DNA of 64,000 nt from Ciona intestinalis. Lineage: Eukaryota; Chordata; Ascidiacea; Phlebobranchia; Cionidae. The notes below the pieces were generated by a model, which was not told the origin of the DNA, did not search any database, and saw nothing but the letters and a program-made list of their open reading frames with translations. The position numbers and the translations under genes were made by a program. The stretch spans positions 4,269,027 through 4,333,026 of the forward strand of contig NC_020167.2 of assembly GCF_000224145.3 (NCBI RefSeq), given 5' to 3'. Position 1 is the stretch's first letter. Each line of letters begins with the position of its first letter. Below are positions 11,901 through 23,300 of the stretch, piece by piece.

Positions 11901-14900
11901 TGTGTAGTAACCGGAGATCAGAAAATAATTAGGTATTTATAGTTTCAGAGACTTGTGAGAGATAAACCGGAAAAGGATCTGACAAGATTACTTCACGTTC
12001 GGTCAGAAAAAATGAGACGAGCTGCACTAAGAGAGGCGTAAGCATTTATATATTTCGCATCTATAAATACATCATGTATCTACATCATCTAGGGGGTAAT
12101 GAGTTCAAGGCATCGTCGAAGACAGTTACCCGCAATTGCTCCAACCCCGTGGTCACTAATGGGTTGTACAAATTATCAGCCATACATAAAAAAATAAAAA
12201 AAATAAATAATCACCCACAAAGTAACAAACTTCGTAACTCGTAAGCTGGCACGAAGTGTATAAACACCCGTGCTATAATAACTGTCTGTTTCCAGTCTTG
12301 CTAGTAAAAAGCAAGGTACATTCGTGCATTCATCATATTAATATTATTGCATTTTGTCTTTTCCAGGGTGCTACGTTTAAGTAACTGTCTGAAGAAACCT
12401 CCTCCACAGCCACATGTAAAACAAGTGGTTATTCAGGTAGCCTTCAGCTTTTTTTGCATGTTTGTGTGCATGTATGTATTAGGTGCAGACTGGTGCAGCT
12501 GCTTGCAAGCGGGCAACTTGTTGAAACATTTTTGTTTCCAGGCGACAAAGCAATGTGTTTCTTTAAAAGAGGAATATGAGAAAAATCAGAAACAGTTGGC
12601 ATCANNNNNNNNNNNNNNNNNNNNNNNNNNNNNNNNNNNNNNNNNNNNNNNNNNGAAAGTGTTACCCATCGTCGCTGTTATGTTTTATTTACATTTATTT
12701 GATTGTAAAGTATTTTAAATCAGTGGCACTCATGAATATATTACTGTTACTGTTTTATTTTGGTTGAACTTTTCTTAAACCAGATTTCCTAAAAATTTTC
12801 GTATGGGTAATTCCTAATTTTTAGTGATTGTCATGTTCTGGCAAAACTTTTATAGTTGTATTGTATGTCTAGTTAAATTATATCAAATTAGAATTGATAA
12901 CCGGAGATCAGAAAATAATTAGGTATTTATAGTTTCAAAGACTTGTGAGAGATAAACCGGAAAAGGATCTGACAAGATTACTTCACGTTCGGTCAGAAAA
13001 AATGAGACGAGCTGCACTAAGAGAGGCGTAAGCATTTATATATTTCGCATCTATAAATACATCATGTATCTACATCATCTAGGGGGTAATGAGTTCAAGG
13101 CATCGTCGAAGACAGTTACCCGCAATTGCTCCAACCCCGTGGTCACTAATGGGTTGTACAAATTATCAGCCATACATAAAAAAATAAAAAATAAATAATC
13201 ACCCACAAAGTAACAAACTTCGTAACTCGTAAGCTGGCACGAAGTGTATAAACACCCGTGCTATAATAACTGTCTGTTTCCAGTCTTGCTAGTAAAAAGC
13301 AAGGTACATTCGTGCATTCATCATATTAATATTATTGCATTTTGTCTTTTCCAGGGTGCTACGTTTAAGTAACTGTCTGAAGAAACCTCCTCCACAGCCA
13401 CATGTAAAACAAGTGGTTATTCAGGTAGCCTTCAGCTTTTTTTGCATGTTTGTGTGCATGTATGTATTAGGTGCAGACTGGTGCAGCTGCTTGCAAGCGG
13501 GCAACTTGTTGAAACATTTTTGTTTCCAGGCGACAAAGCAATGTGTTTCTTTAAAAGAGGAATATGAGAAAAATCAGAAACAGTTGGCATCACTAAAGAA
13601 AAAAAATGCGCAGTTAATGGCCATCGTCTTAGAACTGTCAGGTACATATTAGTATGTTAAGGGTCTCCACATATTTTTAATACTGTTAGACTGTCCAACC
13701 AATGCAATAGATTTTGATTTCTCCAACAAATTACAGGACCACCACCTGTTTACAAAACTCCAATACAAGAGAAGGCAGAGCAAATTTCACCAGTCACAGC
13801 AGGCAACAAGCAAATGGTAAGACTTCAATATTTTTTCATTCGTTCATTCATTCCTCAAACGTGTAAACAACATGAACGAAGTGGTATCGTAGCATCATAT
13901 ATAGGTGGTGGAAGATGGGACACCTTTTCATTCTATTTTCCCGTCCCATTTGGTAGTAAACAAAGAAAACGCAAAGAATAAAATAACCGTATCCTGACGA
14001 CTACTATAGATCGTAGTTAATTGATTAAAACCAGTCAAGATATTCGGATATCATGACTAAAAGTGTCACATCTTCCCCACCCTACTATATGTTACAAAAT
14101 TTCTTTTATTTAAACAACCAGATTGCTTCTGTCGAAGTTTCATCAAGAAGAAAGAAGCAAGTCTTTGTAGAACGTAGAGAGGAACCACAGGTAAAATAAT
14201 AGAGCGGAGAATTTCTCTTTTTGTAAGCCATGTGGTACAGGCCGTGAGGTATGTCGTTTTCGACACTTCACAACGAGCGTGACTCGATTCGCAAAGAATC
14301 ACATTTCAAAGGTTTTTTAATAGGCATGTTTGCAATTATATGGTTGGGAGGATAATGTAGAGCCCTAAATGTTACATTATCGAAGGATGTAACGCTGCTG
14401 TGGTATTTGTATGATCATTTTATTACCGGTACGAAATTTACATTAGCGTGCATGTGTTCCTAATTAGTTTGGGTCCAGAATTCGTAGCGTTCCGCAACGA
14501 AGACTTATTACATGAAGCTTATAACCGGGAAAGTTGATTGATTGCACCAGGTGCATCTATATTGGGTTTCAGTGAAGGACTTTTAAGTCTCAATTATTCA
14601 TCGATTTCCTGTTTATTCCGCTCCATACCTTCTACTAGCCGCAATAACCCAACGATCAAACGACGTTGTCGGTCCGCCAAGCTTAAAATTAGTGTAGAAA
14701 GAATACCAGCGCCGTTCGTGTTTTGCGATGTTTTATCTTGATTTCCGAATTTATATGTGGCGTAAGACATTGGTCAGAAAAAGGCAATCCTAAAACATTT
14801 TTGTGTTAACGTCCTCCCCACTATAGCGTCATCTCTATTTTGTTATATAAAAGCGGCCATTTTTTTTCAACCCAATACTACGACTTCGGCAACCAAAGCA

Positions 14901-15055
14901 GAAAGTTATCCAATATACTGGTTGCGGTCTTCATAACGTCTTATAAGTAGTCGCCGAACTCTTACAGGACAAATAATTATTCTGTATTGTTTCAGACCGA
15001 CCCATCCATAATCACATCAGCCGCAAAGTACTTAGCACGAATATCTGAAGAGTGA
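2996..15055 (+). CDS. Large basic, mostly disordered protein of unknown family
   Basis: Coding exons: 2996-3372, 3690-3742, 3828-4094, 4159-5157, 5951-6050, 6111-6219, 6280-6387, 6855-6968, 7435-7519, 8801-8916, 9103-10794, 10986-11089, 11464-11536, 11949-12037, 12367-12436, 12542-gap (complete as 13530-13641), 13737-13816, 14122-14190, 14996-15055. Each duplicated exon counted once, the chain is 4,677 nt, or 1,558 residues, with no internal stop. The protein is Lys/Ser-rich and low in complexity. A more ordered piece near residues 700-780 contains PIMEFGSYSTASG and VLRVQAFKVLGRNITVQV. The C-terminal 200 residues are charged and helical, with a probable coiled coil (KEEYEKNQKQLASLKKK). I recognise no catalytic motif. 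A 5' non-coding exon probably ends near 2674; its in-frame ATG at 2646 does not join exon 2 in frame, so I start at 2996. The donor at 4094 is weak. A nuclear or centrosomal scaffold is possible but is a guess. Confidence 0.65.
5496..5810. mobile_element. Non-autonomous hAT-like DNA transposon in an intron
   Basis: The left end reads CAGGGACGTATCCAGGAATT and the right end is close to its reverse complement (GTATACGCCCCTG), matching the CAGGGGCGTA ends of many hAT elements. The 8-bp flanks, gtcataca (5488-5495) and gtcatata (5811-5818), differ at one base and fit an 8-bp hAT target duplication. The 315-bp interior has a G-run near the left end, A-runs near the right and no coding capacity, so it needs a transposase from elsewhere. 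It sits in the intron between exons ending at 5157 and starting at 5951. Confidence 0.75.
6608..6803 (+). mobile_element. Full-length MITE copy (about 190 bp, TA-flanked)
   Basis: It begins TAGTAGGGTGGGGGAAGATG and ends CATCTTCCCCCACCTACTA, an inverted pair of more than 20 bp flanked by TA. The middle holds the family's conserved core (TTTGGTAGTAAACAAAGAAC, then a CGATCAGGATATTTGGATAT-like stretch). There is no ORF. The same family recurs about 20 times in this window and resembles the Ciona MITE class with TA target sites (Tc1/mariner-like mobilisation inferred). It lies in an intron. Confidence 0.85.
11209..11400 (-). repeat. Partial tRNA-headed SINE
   Basis: The segment shares with the copies at 41085 and 42338 the string CAACTTGCTTTATCC, the AACGACAGT-GTTATAACATAGGTGTTCTG block, and CCCATTAGTGACCGCTAG. 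The tRNA-like head is missing or decayed on the right. It is intronic, just upstream of the exon at 11464. Confidence 0.6.
12090..12300 (+). repeat. tRNA-headed SINE (partial) in an intron
   Basis: It reads GTAATGAGTTCAAGGC (B-box-like), then GTGGTCACTAATGGGTTG, an A-rich middle and CGTAACTCGTAAGCTGGC, the reverse of the copies at 41 and 42 kb. With the tRNA-like head as the 5' end, this copy is on the plus strand. It recurs at 13080-13290 only because the region is duplicated in the assembly. Confidence 0.65.
12605..12654. other. Assembly gap (50 N)
   Basis: A run of 50 N interrupts the exon that starts at 12542. The sequence after the gap restarts about 1.06 kb upstream in the gene, so the gap size is a placeholder and the flanks overlap. 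Confidence 0.95.
12655..13604 (+). repeat. Second, polymorphic copy of 11543-12604
   Basis: The stretch after the gap repeats the sequence from about 11543, including exons 11949-12037 (copy 12939-13027), 12367-12436 (13355-13424) and 12542-12604 (13530 onward, complete here to 13641), and the same SINE (13080-13290). The copies differ by scattered substitutions and by about 100 bp (roughly 11788-11895) missing from the second copy. Divergence of this kind, ending at an N gap, suits two haplotypes laid end to end, not a real tandem duplication. Only one set of exons keeps the reading frame. Confidence 0.85.
13900..14089 (+). mobile_element. MITE copy
   Basis: The ends ATAGGTGGTGGAAGATGGGACACC and CACATCTTCCCCACCCTACTAT pair as inverted repeats. 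The core TTTGGTAGTAAACAAAGAA is present. It is intronic, directly before the exon at 14122. Confidence 0.8.
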
Positions 15056-16571
15056 AAATCGTATGTATTTTATCGCTAGTTTGTATAGTTTATCATGAAT
15101 TTAAACTACGTTTCACTCGCCGTTGATTTTATGATCGCATGATGAAAATATAGTCGTCAAAAATTTTTCATGTGAAAAATATATGTTACGAAATACGAAT
15201 GAGTTACTACAATGTTATTCCGTGAGCTTTAATAATCCCGTGCGATCCCCTATAATCTATATCATCAGGCTTGCAGGATAATACAGGTTTGGAATGAACG
15301 AAAATCGATCGATTGGCTACGTAATAATCCCATGTCTTTCTATTTCACGCTTAAATGGGCAATGTTACGCCAGGGGAACCTTTAAAACGATAGCCAATCA
15401 GTGCTTAACGCACCGCAGCTATGCAATCGCTATTAGTGCCCCATCTTAAGCAACAATTCCGATTGATTCGCAATTAAACACCGATTTGTTTTATTGGTTC
15501 TAAATGAAAGTTACCACTGGAGAAAAAATGTATGGCCATGTAGTCTATACTGCTTAAAAAGCGCAGCTGAATCGGCTGCAGTTTGATTTCGTTTGTGTTT
15601 CGCAGTAGAAAAAACGTTGTACAAGAAATTCAGTAATTCCGGAAAAGACTTTTAGTGAATCTGCAGCGCATTCCAAATTATTGTAGGTGAATCGGCTGCA
15701 GTTTGATTTCGCTTGATTGTCCATGACACGTAGTTTAAATAAGTTGCCAAGGATCGATTCCGGAAAAAAAAACATTTGGTGATTCTGCAGCGCACTACCA
15801 AATCATTTATTAGAAATTTTACATGCGCCTGTTTTGAAAATACAATATTTTCTTGAATCGATACGCAAGGCAGGTTCTATAAATAATTTTGCAAAATACC
15901 CAAGCGATGAATGAAGTAATTACTGCCTGGAATGATTTACAGAATCCTGTTACAGTCAGAGCATTTCTTTAGAAAAGCAGTCCGTTGATGTTGTCAGTCG
16001 TAATTACGGAGCTTTTTGGCCCAAGACATTTTCATCAGCGGTATTCGGAGAACATGGTTCGCCTCTCTAGCTGTCAACGCACGATTCCCTGGAGATAAGT
16101 GCGTGGCTCTACGCCTCTTGTCAATGTCGCTATAAGTGGGCTAAATGAGCGCTTTATTGGGGTATCTGCGGTCGCAGAGATTCACCTGCATTTCGACGCA
16201 TTCGCGGACCTCCAGCTCGCAGCGTTGATACCGATCGTCCCTGGTGCGGATTAGCGTAGGCAAGAATATGCCTTGCTTATTGGTCGCTCAGGCGTGTGAT
16301 CCTGCAATCATACGATACGAAGACATTGATCGACCAATCTCAGGCTATATTAAACAATATTAAACATACTGCATTTATAATAGTTCAGTCCAGGCTGTAT
16401 ATTGTGCTAAATAGAACCAAACTTAAACAGGTTTTTATTGAAAAGGTAGCCCAGTTCGTGCGATAAAGGCTTAGAAAAGACATAGTCTAAGAAATATTTA
16501 CTTCAACCAGACCTGCGTGGTGGAATAAAAGGTTATTGGAATAAAAATAAGAATAGGTACCTTCTGTTAGT
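15056..16571. other. Intergenic region upstream of VGAT
   Basis: No gene is supported here. The stretch should hold the 3' end of the upstream gene and the VGAT promoter. Two imperfect 120-bp tandem units lie at 15567-15686 and 15687-15806. Spacing and base composition otherwise look unremarkable, with somewhat more CpG than the flanking introns. Confidence 0.5.
15567..15806. repeat. Two imperfect 120-bp tandem repeat units
   Basis: Both units start with TGAATCGGCTGCAGTTTGAT and end near CTGCAGCGCA followed by CCAAAT. The offset between starts is 120 bp. Minus-strand reading gives a short protein-like repeat that I treat as chance. They lie about 0.8-1.0 kb upstream of the VGAT start. Confidence 0.75.
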
Positions 16572-19500
16572 ATGGCTGCAATATTAGACAAAGTTCGTTC
16601 AAGAATTGTGTCATTGGGACCAACAAGTGAAGAGAAATTCTCCTTTGCCAAGTCCAGCGACCAACCCCACCCATCAGGAAGTGGGTGCCAGGGCGACGGC
16701 GCCACCAACCCAAGTTCCAACAGCGTATCGCATCCGGAACGTTCGACCTCAGGTGTGGAAAAGCCGACGATTACAGCTTGGGACGCCGGGTGGAATGTCT
16801 CTAATGCAATTCAGGTGATAAAGCGACTTTATAGTTTTTCTAAATCAAAGTACGGGCAGTAACTAGTGAATATATATAGTACAGTGGGAGAAATGGGACA
16901 CCTTTTATTCCCAGTTTTTTATTTCATTACGTAGTAAACAAAGAACATTAAAAAAGTTATATAACCGTTTCCTCACAACATCCATAGACTGCTGTTGATT
17001 ATTTCAAACACGATCAGCATATTTGGATATTACATGCTAAAAGTATCCCGTCTTTCCCACCCTATTATAATATGTGATCTGTTGGGCGTGTTCAGTTCCG
17101 TCGTGGGAAAACGGATATTTCCGATTTTTTTCACGGGTTTATCACCAGCAATCTGGAATTACGTTTTTAAATAGAATGCCGCACCCTTGCTTGGGAGGAT
17201 TACGACATAAGAGCTGTTTATATTGACGTGTTTGAATAATGCTTCAGGATTTCCAAATCCATTTCTGCGATTGGGATATCTATAATTGTTAATAGCGAGG
17301 TGTGATGAAAGATCTGAAGACAATTTTGCGACCGATCTCAGATTACCACTTGGACCAGCTGTTCATTTTCGTTTTTTTTTCATTCTCATATTGGATTTTA
17401 ATTACATACTACCTCATAAATTTAAAGGGATTCCCAGCGGACCTTCGCGCTGCGTATACCCAAAATACTGATGCTGGAAGATTCATTAAATTTTGGCATT
17501 TATGGCTCCTTATAGCCGTTTTAATTAGCATACAAAGAATGTTTTAATGCATTAACCAATACTCGATCTGTATCAAGCAACTCGCAGTGCTGTTCATTTC
17601 AACATTTGCATTTTTAAATGAAGTTTTTACGTAAACGAAAGTGTGCGTAACAAACATATCTTGCTTTCCAGGGAATGTTCGTTCTTGGGCTCCCATACGC
17701 AGTGTTGCACGGTGGTTATCTCGGTCTTATACTCATCATTGTGACAGCGGTGGTTTGCTGCTACACCGGCAACATCTTAATTGACTGTCTGTACGAAACC
17801 AGTCCTTCCGGAGAACGACTGCGGGTATAAATGCCAGTGTATAAATGATCTTCCAGTTCATGCCAACAAAGTATTCATAATGAAATACTTGTATTTGTCG
17901 CTAATAATTATATTAGGGAAGATAGAGCACCTATTCATTTTATTTTCTCGTCCTATTTGGTAGTGAACAAAGCACCTTCAAAGAATTATAAAACCGTATC
18001 CTTACGACTCCCACACACTGTAATTAATTGTTTAAAACACGATCAGGATTCTTGCGTTACATGTGCTAAAGATGTCCCGTCTTCCCCCACCCTACTATAT
18101 AAAAAGATGTATACTAAATTTACATTCACACCGATAATCTGATAATATCATAGGTGCGTTCCACCTACGTTGACTTGGCAGCTCACTGTTGGGGAAAACA
18201 TTTGGGTGGCTATCTAGTAAACGCAGCACAATTGATAGAATTATTGATGACGTGTGTTCTTTATGTCGTCGTTTCCGGTAACCTGATGACAAATAGTTTT
18301 CCACATGGACCAATCAGAGAAGCAGGATGGTAATGACGTAACGAATTAATATCTGCCTGTGGATCGATAACGTGATTGGCGTTTACACCGTGTTTTCATA
18401 GGTCAGTGCTTGCTTGCCTCGTTCTATTCCCTTGTATATTTCTTCGTCACCTGAGGGCGGTATCGAGATTCAGCATGGGGTGTTCGGTCGCACAGATTGT
18501 GGTTCTTGGTATCACGATCGTTTATTGTATTACAAAGATCAACACCTGGGCTTGGAGTGAGGTATTTATTAATAAGTTGATGCATTAAACTCGCAGAAAA
18601 TAACGATTACGTCATCAGATTACCATAAGCGTCGATATGAAACAGTTCCCGGTCTCCATCGGCGTTATCGTCTTCAGCTATACTTCACAAATTTTTCTCC
18701 CGTCGTTAGAGGGCAGTATGGAGAACCGCGGAGACTTTCGTTCCATGTTAAGTTGGTCTTACGTGGCGTCGTGCGTCACGAAAGCGTCGTTCGCGCTCAT
18801 ATGTTTTTTAACATGGTCTAAGGATACGAAAGACGTGGTCACCGATAATCTACCTCCTACGTTGCGTGCAATGATAAATGTTCTGCTTGTGGTGAAAGCT
18901 TTACTTTCGTATCCACTGCCCTACTATCAAGCTATCGAGGTGATGGAACAAACAATGTTCACGGGCGCCACTGGTGGCTGGGGGTCCCTTTTTGGTACGA
19001 AACGTCACGCTTACGGCGAGTTTACCGATGACACGGAACCCATCGTACAAAGCACTAGTTTTAACACCGACGTCCCTTCATCACCGAGCAGCACGACCGA
19101 CAACAGCGAAGACGGTTTGGAAGACAAGTCTACAACGAAGAACGTGATATTGGTAGGACTTTTTTACATAAACAAAAGTACTTAACACAAAATGGTAAAT
19201 GGCTGTGTACTATTGTACTAGGTAGAATTGGTCATCCTTTAATCGTTGGATTTAATATAACGTTTTCTTCACGCAGACGCTGGAAGATGATACGAACAAA
19301 CAAAGTTCTTGTCCCTCCTGTTATTCGGCAACCGGTGATCTTCAAGTGTGGGCTCTAGTTCTGCGAGCGGGATTGGTACTTGGCACACTGCTTATGGGTG
19401 TATTTATCCCACATTTTGCCTTGCTAATGGGATTGACTGGTAGTCTTACTGGAACGTCACTTGCTTTTCTTTTCCCTTGCGCTTTCCATCTTCAAATAAA

Positions 19501-19924
19501 GTGGCGCGAGATGAAATGGCGAGAAATCGGGCTCGATGTTTTCATTTTTATCTCTGGGACCGTTTGTGGCATCACAGGAATCTACTTTTCCATTCAAGGC
19601 CTGTATGAGGTCTACAACCCGTCTCAAATCTCTAACGCTTTGGGGGCCGTAAACGGAACATCGAACGTCACACACACCGCTCTTATAGCTCCCGGTTTCT
19701 TTCCAGAGTTTCCGCTTCAACCGGACTTAGACCTCCCGGCTTTCCCTGAGGAACCTTTTATCTCAGATAACTCGCCAACATCTGGAAACAAGAAGACAAA
19801 TGACGACACGATGACGTACCTCGAGGAAAGTGACGTCATAGACCTGGTTCCACCTCCGCAATTACCAGACAGCGCCAAAACCAGTCGAACATCAGAAGCC
19901 CAGCACCTCCGGAAAAGAAGATGA
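16572..19924 (+). CDS. SLC32A1: Vesicular inhibitory amino acid transporter VGAT/VIAAT
   Basis: Exons 16572-16814, 17672-17824, 18154-18329, 18402-18561, 18619-19152 and 19277-19924 give 637 residues. The protein loads GABA and glycine into synaptic vesicles in exchange for protons (AAAP/SLC32 family). The cytosolic N-terminus (about 70 residues) leads into [15 protein letters not shown] and [18 protein letters not shown], near-identical to vertebrate [39 protein letters not shown] and [15 protein letters not shown] also match. About nine to ten membrane segments are expected. Compared with vertebrates there is a Ser/Thr/Asp-rich loop of about 70 extra residues near 360-430, split by intron 5, and a C-terminal tail of about 110 residues with sequons NGT and NVT. 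The start follows family layout. AATAAA at 20106-20111. Expression in inhibitory neurons is expected from the family. Confidence 0.95.
16876..17071 (+). mobile_element. MITE copy in VGAT intron 1
   Basis: The ends (TAGTACAGTGGGAGAAATGG and CCCGTCTTTCCCACCCTATTA) are a diverged form of the family's inverted repeats. The core GTAGTAAACAAAGAACATT is intact. Confidence 0.8.
17912..18103 (+). mobile_element. MITE copy in VGAT intron 2
   Basis: The left end is shortened (ATTAGGGAAGATAGAGCACC); the right end CCCGTCTTCCCCCACCCTACTATA is intact. The core carries TTTGGTAGTGAACAAAGCACC, a variant with GTGAACA in place of GTAAACA. It ends about 50 bp before exon 3. Confidence 0.8.
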
Positions 19925-20345
19925 CCATATTTCGTATTCCTAGCACAGACCGAGCATCGAGCACTATAGTTAAAACGTTTGTCCCTTATTTATTAGAAGC
20001 TTCGTTGTACAAAAGCTTAATTTTAATGTCGTTCTCTTTGCCACATGCAGCTAGTAGAAGAAAAAATTGCGAATACAATTTAGACCAAGTTTTTGTGAAA
20101 TACCGAATAAAACCCTGTTTTATCTCTTATTCATGATAAACCTGTTCACCATTAGTCTACTTTGTTACGATAATATTTATAAAGCAGTAAAAAGATAAAC
20201 ACTTAAAGAGAAAAGAGAGATTTGGCAGTGAATTGAATTGCTAATCATAATTAATAGAGTCCCTTGAACTGCAGTTTGATATCTTTCTTTCAGTTGGCAC
20301 CTTCATTGGTTATGAACCTCTTCCCTCCTGTATTCCCCTCCATCA

Positions 20346-23300
20346 TCATCTGTAGATTGGGTAGTGGTTACTATGGTAACCATGAGAGGAAGAGGCATCA
20401 TCCTCCTCAAGTGAGGATTCAATCGTCCTGAGATCTTTAAAGTCATCTTGGAGGATTTTGACCAAAGTTGAAATCCCCTCCTGCTGCATCCGGAGGTGGA
20501 GGCGGATCTCTTCCATCGATTCAGGATCAAGTTTGGATGTTGGTTGGGAAGAATAGGAAGGATGATGCATCCGGACTTGAGAGAGAAGTTCATTAAGACG
20601 GCCCTGAAAATTATTACAGAGTTAATTTTCCAACCTTTATAACTTGTGACAACAGTTTCCTGCCTTTAGTTTATACCAACAGAAAAAAGTCCTTTGTTAA
20701 AATTAACAAAATTCATACATTTCCCAAGAAACACACAACCTATAAAATACTAAGCTCCACATATTAGAGATATACTCACTCGGAATTGGGTAGGAGCATT
20801 CAACTCGTTGAACATCGACTCAAGATGAACCCTCAGTTGTTCCTCTTCAGGTTGAATCGCATATCCAGCTTTGCGAATAATTTCTTGGTTGATCATCACC
20901 TGTTAAAGGAAGTTCTATCGATAAAAGAAGCTATAATAGGGTGGGGTAAGATGGGACACCTTTTCTCTCTATTTTCTTGTCCGATTTGGTAGTAAACATA
21001 GAACATTCGAAGAATGATAAAACCGTATCCTTAGACTCCCATAGACCGTTGTTATTTGTTTAAAACACGATCAGGATATTTGAACAGTATGTGCTAAAGG
21101 TGTCCCGTCTTCCCCCACCCTAATATAATACCAGATATTTGACTTGAAATGATATTAACAGTAACAAAAAAATTGTGAAGATTCTTTGTAAAAAAGTTGA
21201 AAATATAACTTGTTGGCAACATGAATATCTTAATGTAAACCAACCTTCAATACTCTGTGTGACAACTCAAGTAACTTTCTTTTATATTGTTCAACTTTAG
21301 ATTGTGTGCTGGCTTGTTGCTGTTGTACGTCATGTAATCCCTTGCTCAAAATCTAAAAGAAAATTCACAGGTTATACGTTTAAGTTTAAATTGTAAGAAC
21401 ATATGACAACGAACAAAGATAAACAAACTTTTGAGTTCGGACTTACAGATCGAAGTCAAATTTCACCCAATTAAAAAAGCTGTAGAATTTAAATATAGAC
21501 TAGAAAAATAATCAAATAATATTGTCACAATCTGCAGGCTACCATAAAAAGGCTGTGTAAACCAGATTTGGTATTTGTGCTATAGAAGTTATATGCCAAA
21601 AAGGAATAAAACAACTTATCACATCAAGTCTCATCTAATGTTGTTTAGCGATCAGAAATTATATTAAATATGTTAAAAATGATCGAAACTTGTTACATCA
21701 AGTTGTTCAGCCATCAAAAGTTATATAAAATATGCCAAAAGTGAATGAAACAAATTATCACATCAAGTCTCATCTGATGTTGTTTAGCCATCATCTCTTG
21801 AAGTCGTAATCGATTCCTAAGCTCACTAAACCCAATCATTGGAACGGGGATGAGGTTCTTGGTGTTTGGGTTGTCAAGTTTCGCTTGCTCCCATATCACT
21901 GGATCGATACCTGGATTTTGATGTCATGATTAAGTTTGTTTCGTAAAGAATCAACCGCAAGTAAAAAATTTAAATTTTGAATTGTTTGATAAAATCACAG
22001 TTTACAATAACTTCAATAAATGAATTTATTTATTTCATTATTTTTCATTTTTTTACAAATGAACGATTCCTATTTAAAGTGTAACGTTTTTTTCTTTGGT
22101 TATTACCAGGCATACTTTAAAGCTAGGAAATTGCTCTTCCAATAAACTTAATAGAAACAACATTTGTCCGCCATTTGGCAAGAAATTCTTTTTTTTACCA
22201 AAACAGCAATTTTCAAGGTGTACAATTTCTACCTGAAGGGGGATTGACGAGGAGAGCTCTCACTTTGTCTTCACTCATAGCCATACGCGGAACACAAGCT
22301 TCAACGAGGAGCTGTTGTTTCAGTTGTTGTTGAATATTTGTTTGTTGAAGAAACCGATGTAGCTCCGATGCAAGGACACGCCTCACTGAGCCTATCGCGC
22401 TTGACTGCTCATTTACATAAATCGTAATTTCCGTCCTTAAAAGAAAAGTTAGGTATAGGATTTTTTTCTTTTGCGCCTTTTTATACCAAATATTCCCAGC
22501 CTGGCTTATTTTCCACATTGTTAAGCTCTTAACCTGTTAACACAAAAGACGGCAGCCAATTCTGACATACACAAAAATTGACCTAAAAGTTGAGTATAAG
22601 AGCCTATTTTTACGAAAAAATATTAAAAAGTTGAGAATAAGAAACGTTACTTTTGACGAAAAAAATATTAAAACCCATATAAGGTGACATAAAACCAACA
22701 CTCACTTATTGTCTGGAATTTCTCTCATTGAGTCAATTTGAACTGAGATACTTTGATTAGAGCCAAGGATTTTATGAATAGCTTCTCTGATCTTCTCTTT
22801 ACCAACTTCCTGCATTTCCTTCTCTTTCTTACCACACACAAGGGATATAAGACCATCCTCATCTTTTGCTGACGGCAAGCAACTGTATCCAACAGCCTAA
22901 ACAAAAGCAAGATATTAGTATTACAATCAGACCTTTAGCTCACAAATCACAAGTCCTATGAAGTGATCAACAAACGCATATTTTATCAAACATGACAATT
23001 CAAAACCCTGTTAACTGTAATCAACAGCATTTAAAGTAATACAGCTAAAAGATGTTGTCTGTAGACATTAATTGGAGTTTGCATCCAGGTACTCATGAGA
23101 TTGTTGCAGGAAGTTTTGGAATTTAAATGAAAAAAGCAAATTTTCCTGTCCAAAATTGCTTCAACTTGCCTTAAATCTGCAGAAATGGTTCTGTGGCGTA
23201 AAGTCGACATGAGCCCCATCTTTTCTGTAGAAACCCCTCCCTGTTCCCCAGAAAGCTTGGATCTGATTCCACTTCGTCATGATTGCATCTCGCTCATCAC

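Noticed and set aside
12655-13641. True internal tandem duplication of three exons in the unknown gene
   Set aside because: Copies meet at a 50-N gap, differ like haplotypes, and only one set is needed for a continuous frame.
15554-15775. Minus-strand ORF with repeated KSNCSRF motif
   Set aside because: It is just the 120-bp tandem repeat read in one frame; no start context, introns or homologue.
18376-18588. Separate small ORFs inside the VGAT locus
   Set aside because: These are VGAT exons read through their introns; the six-exon model explains them.
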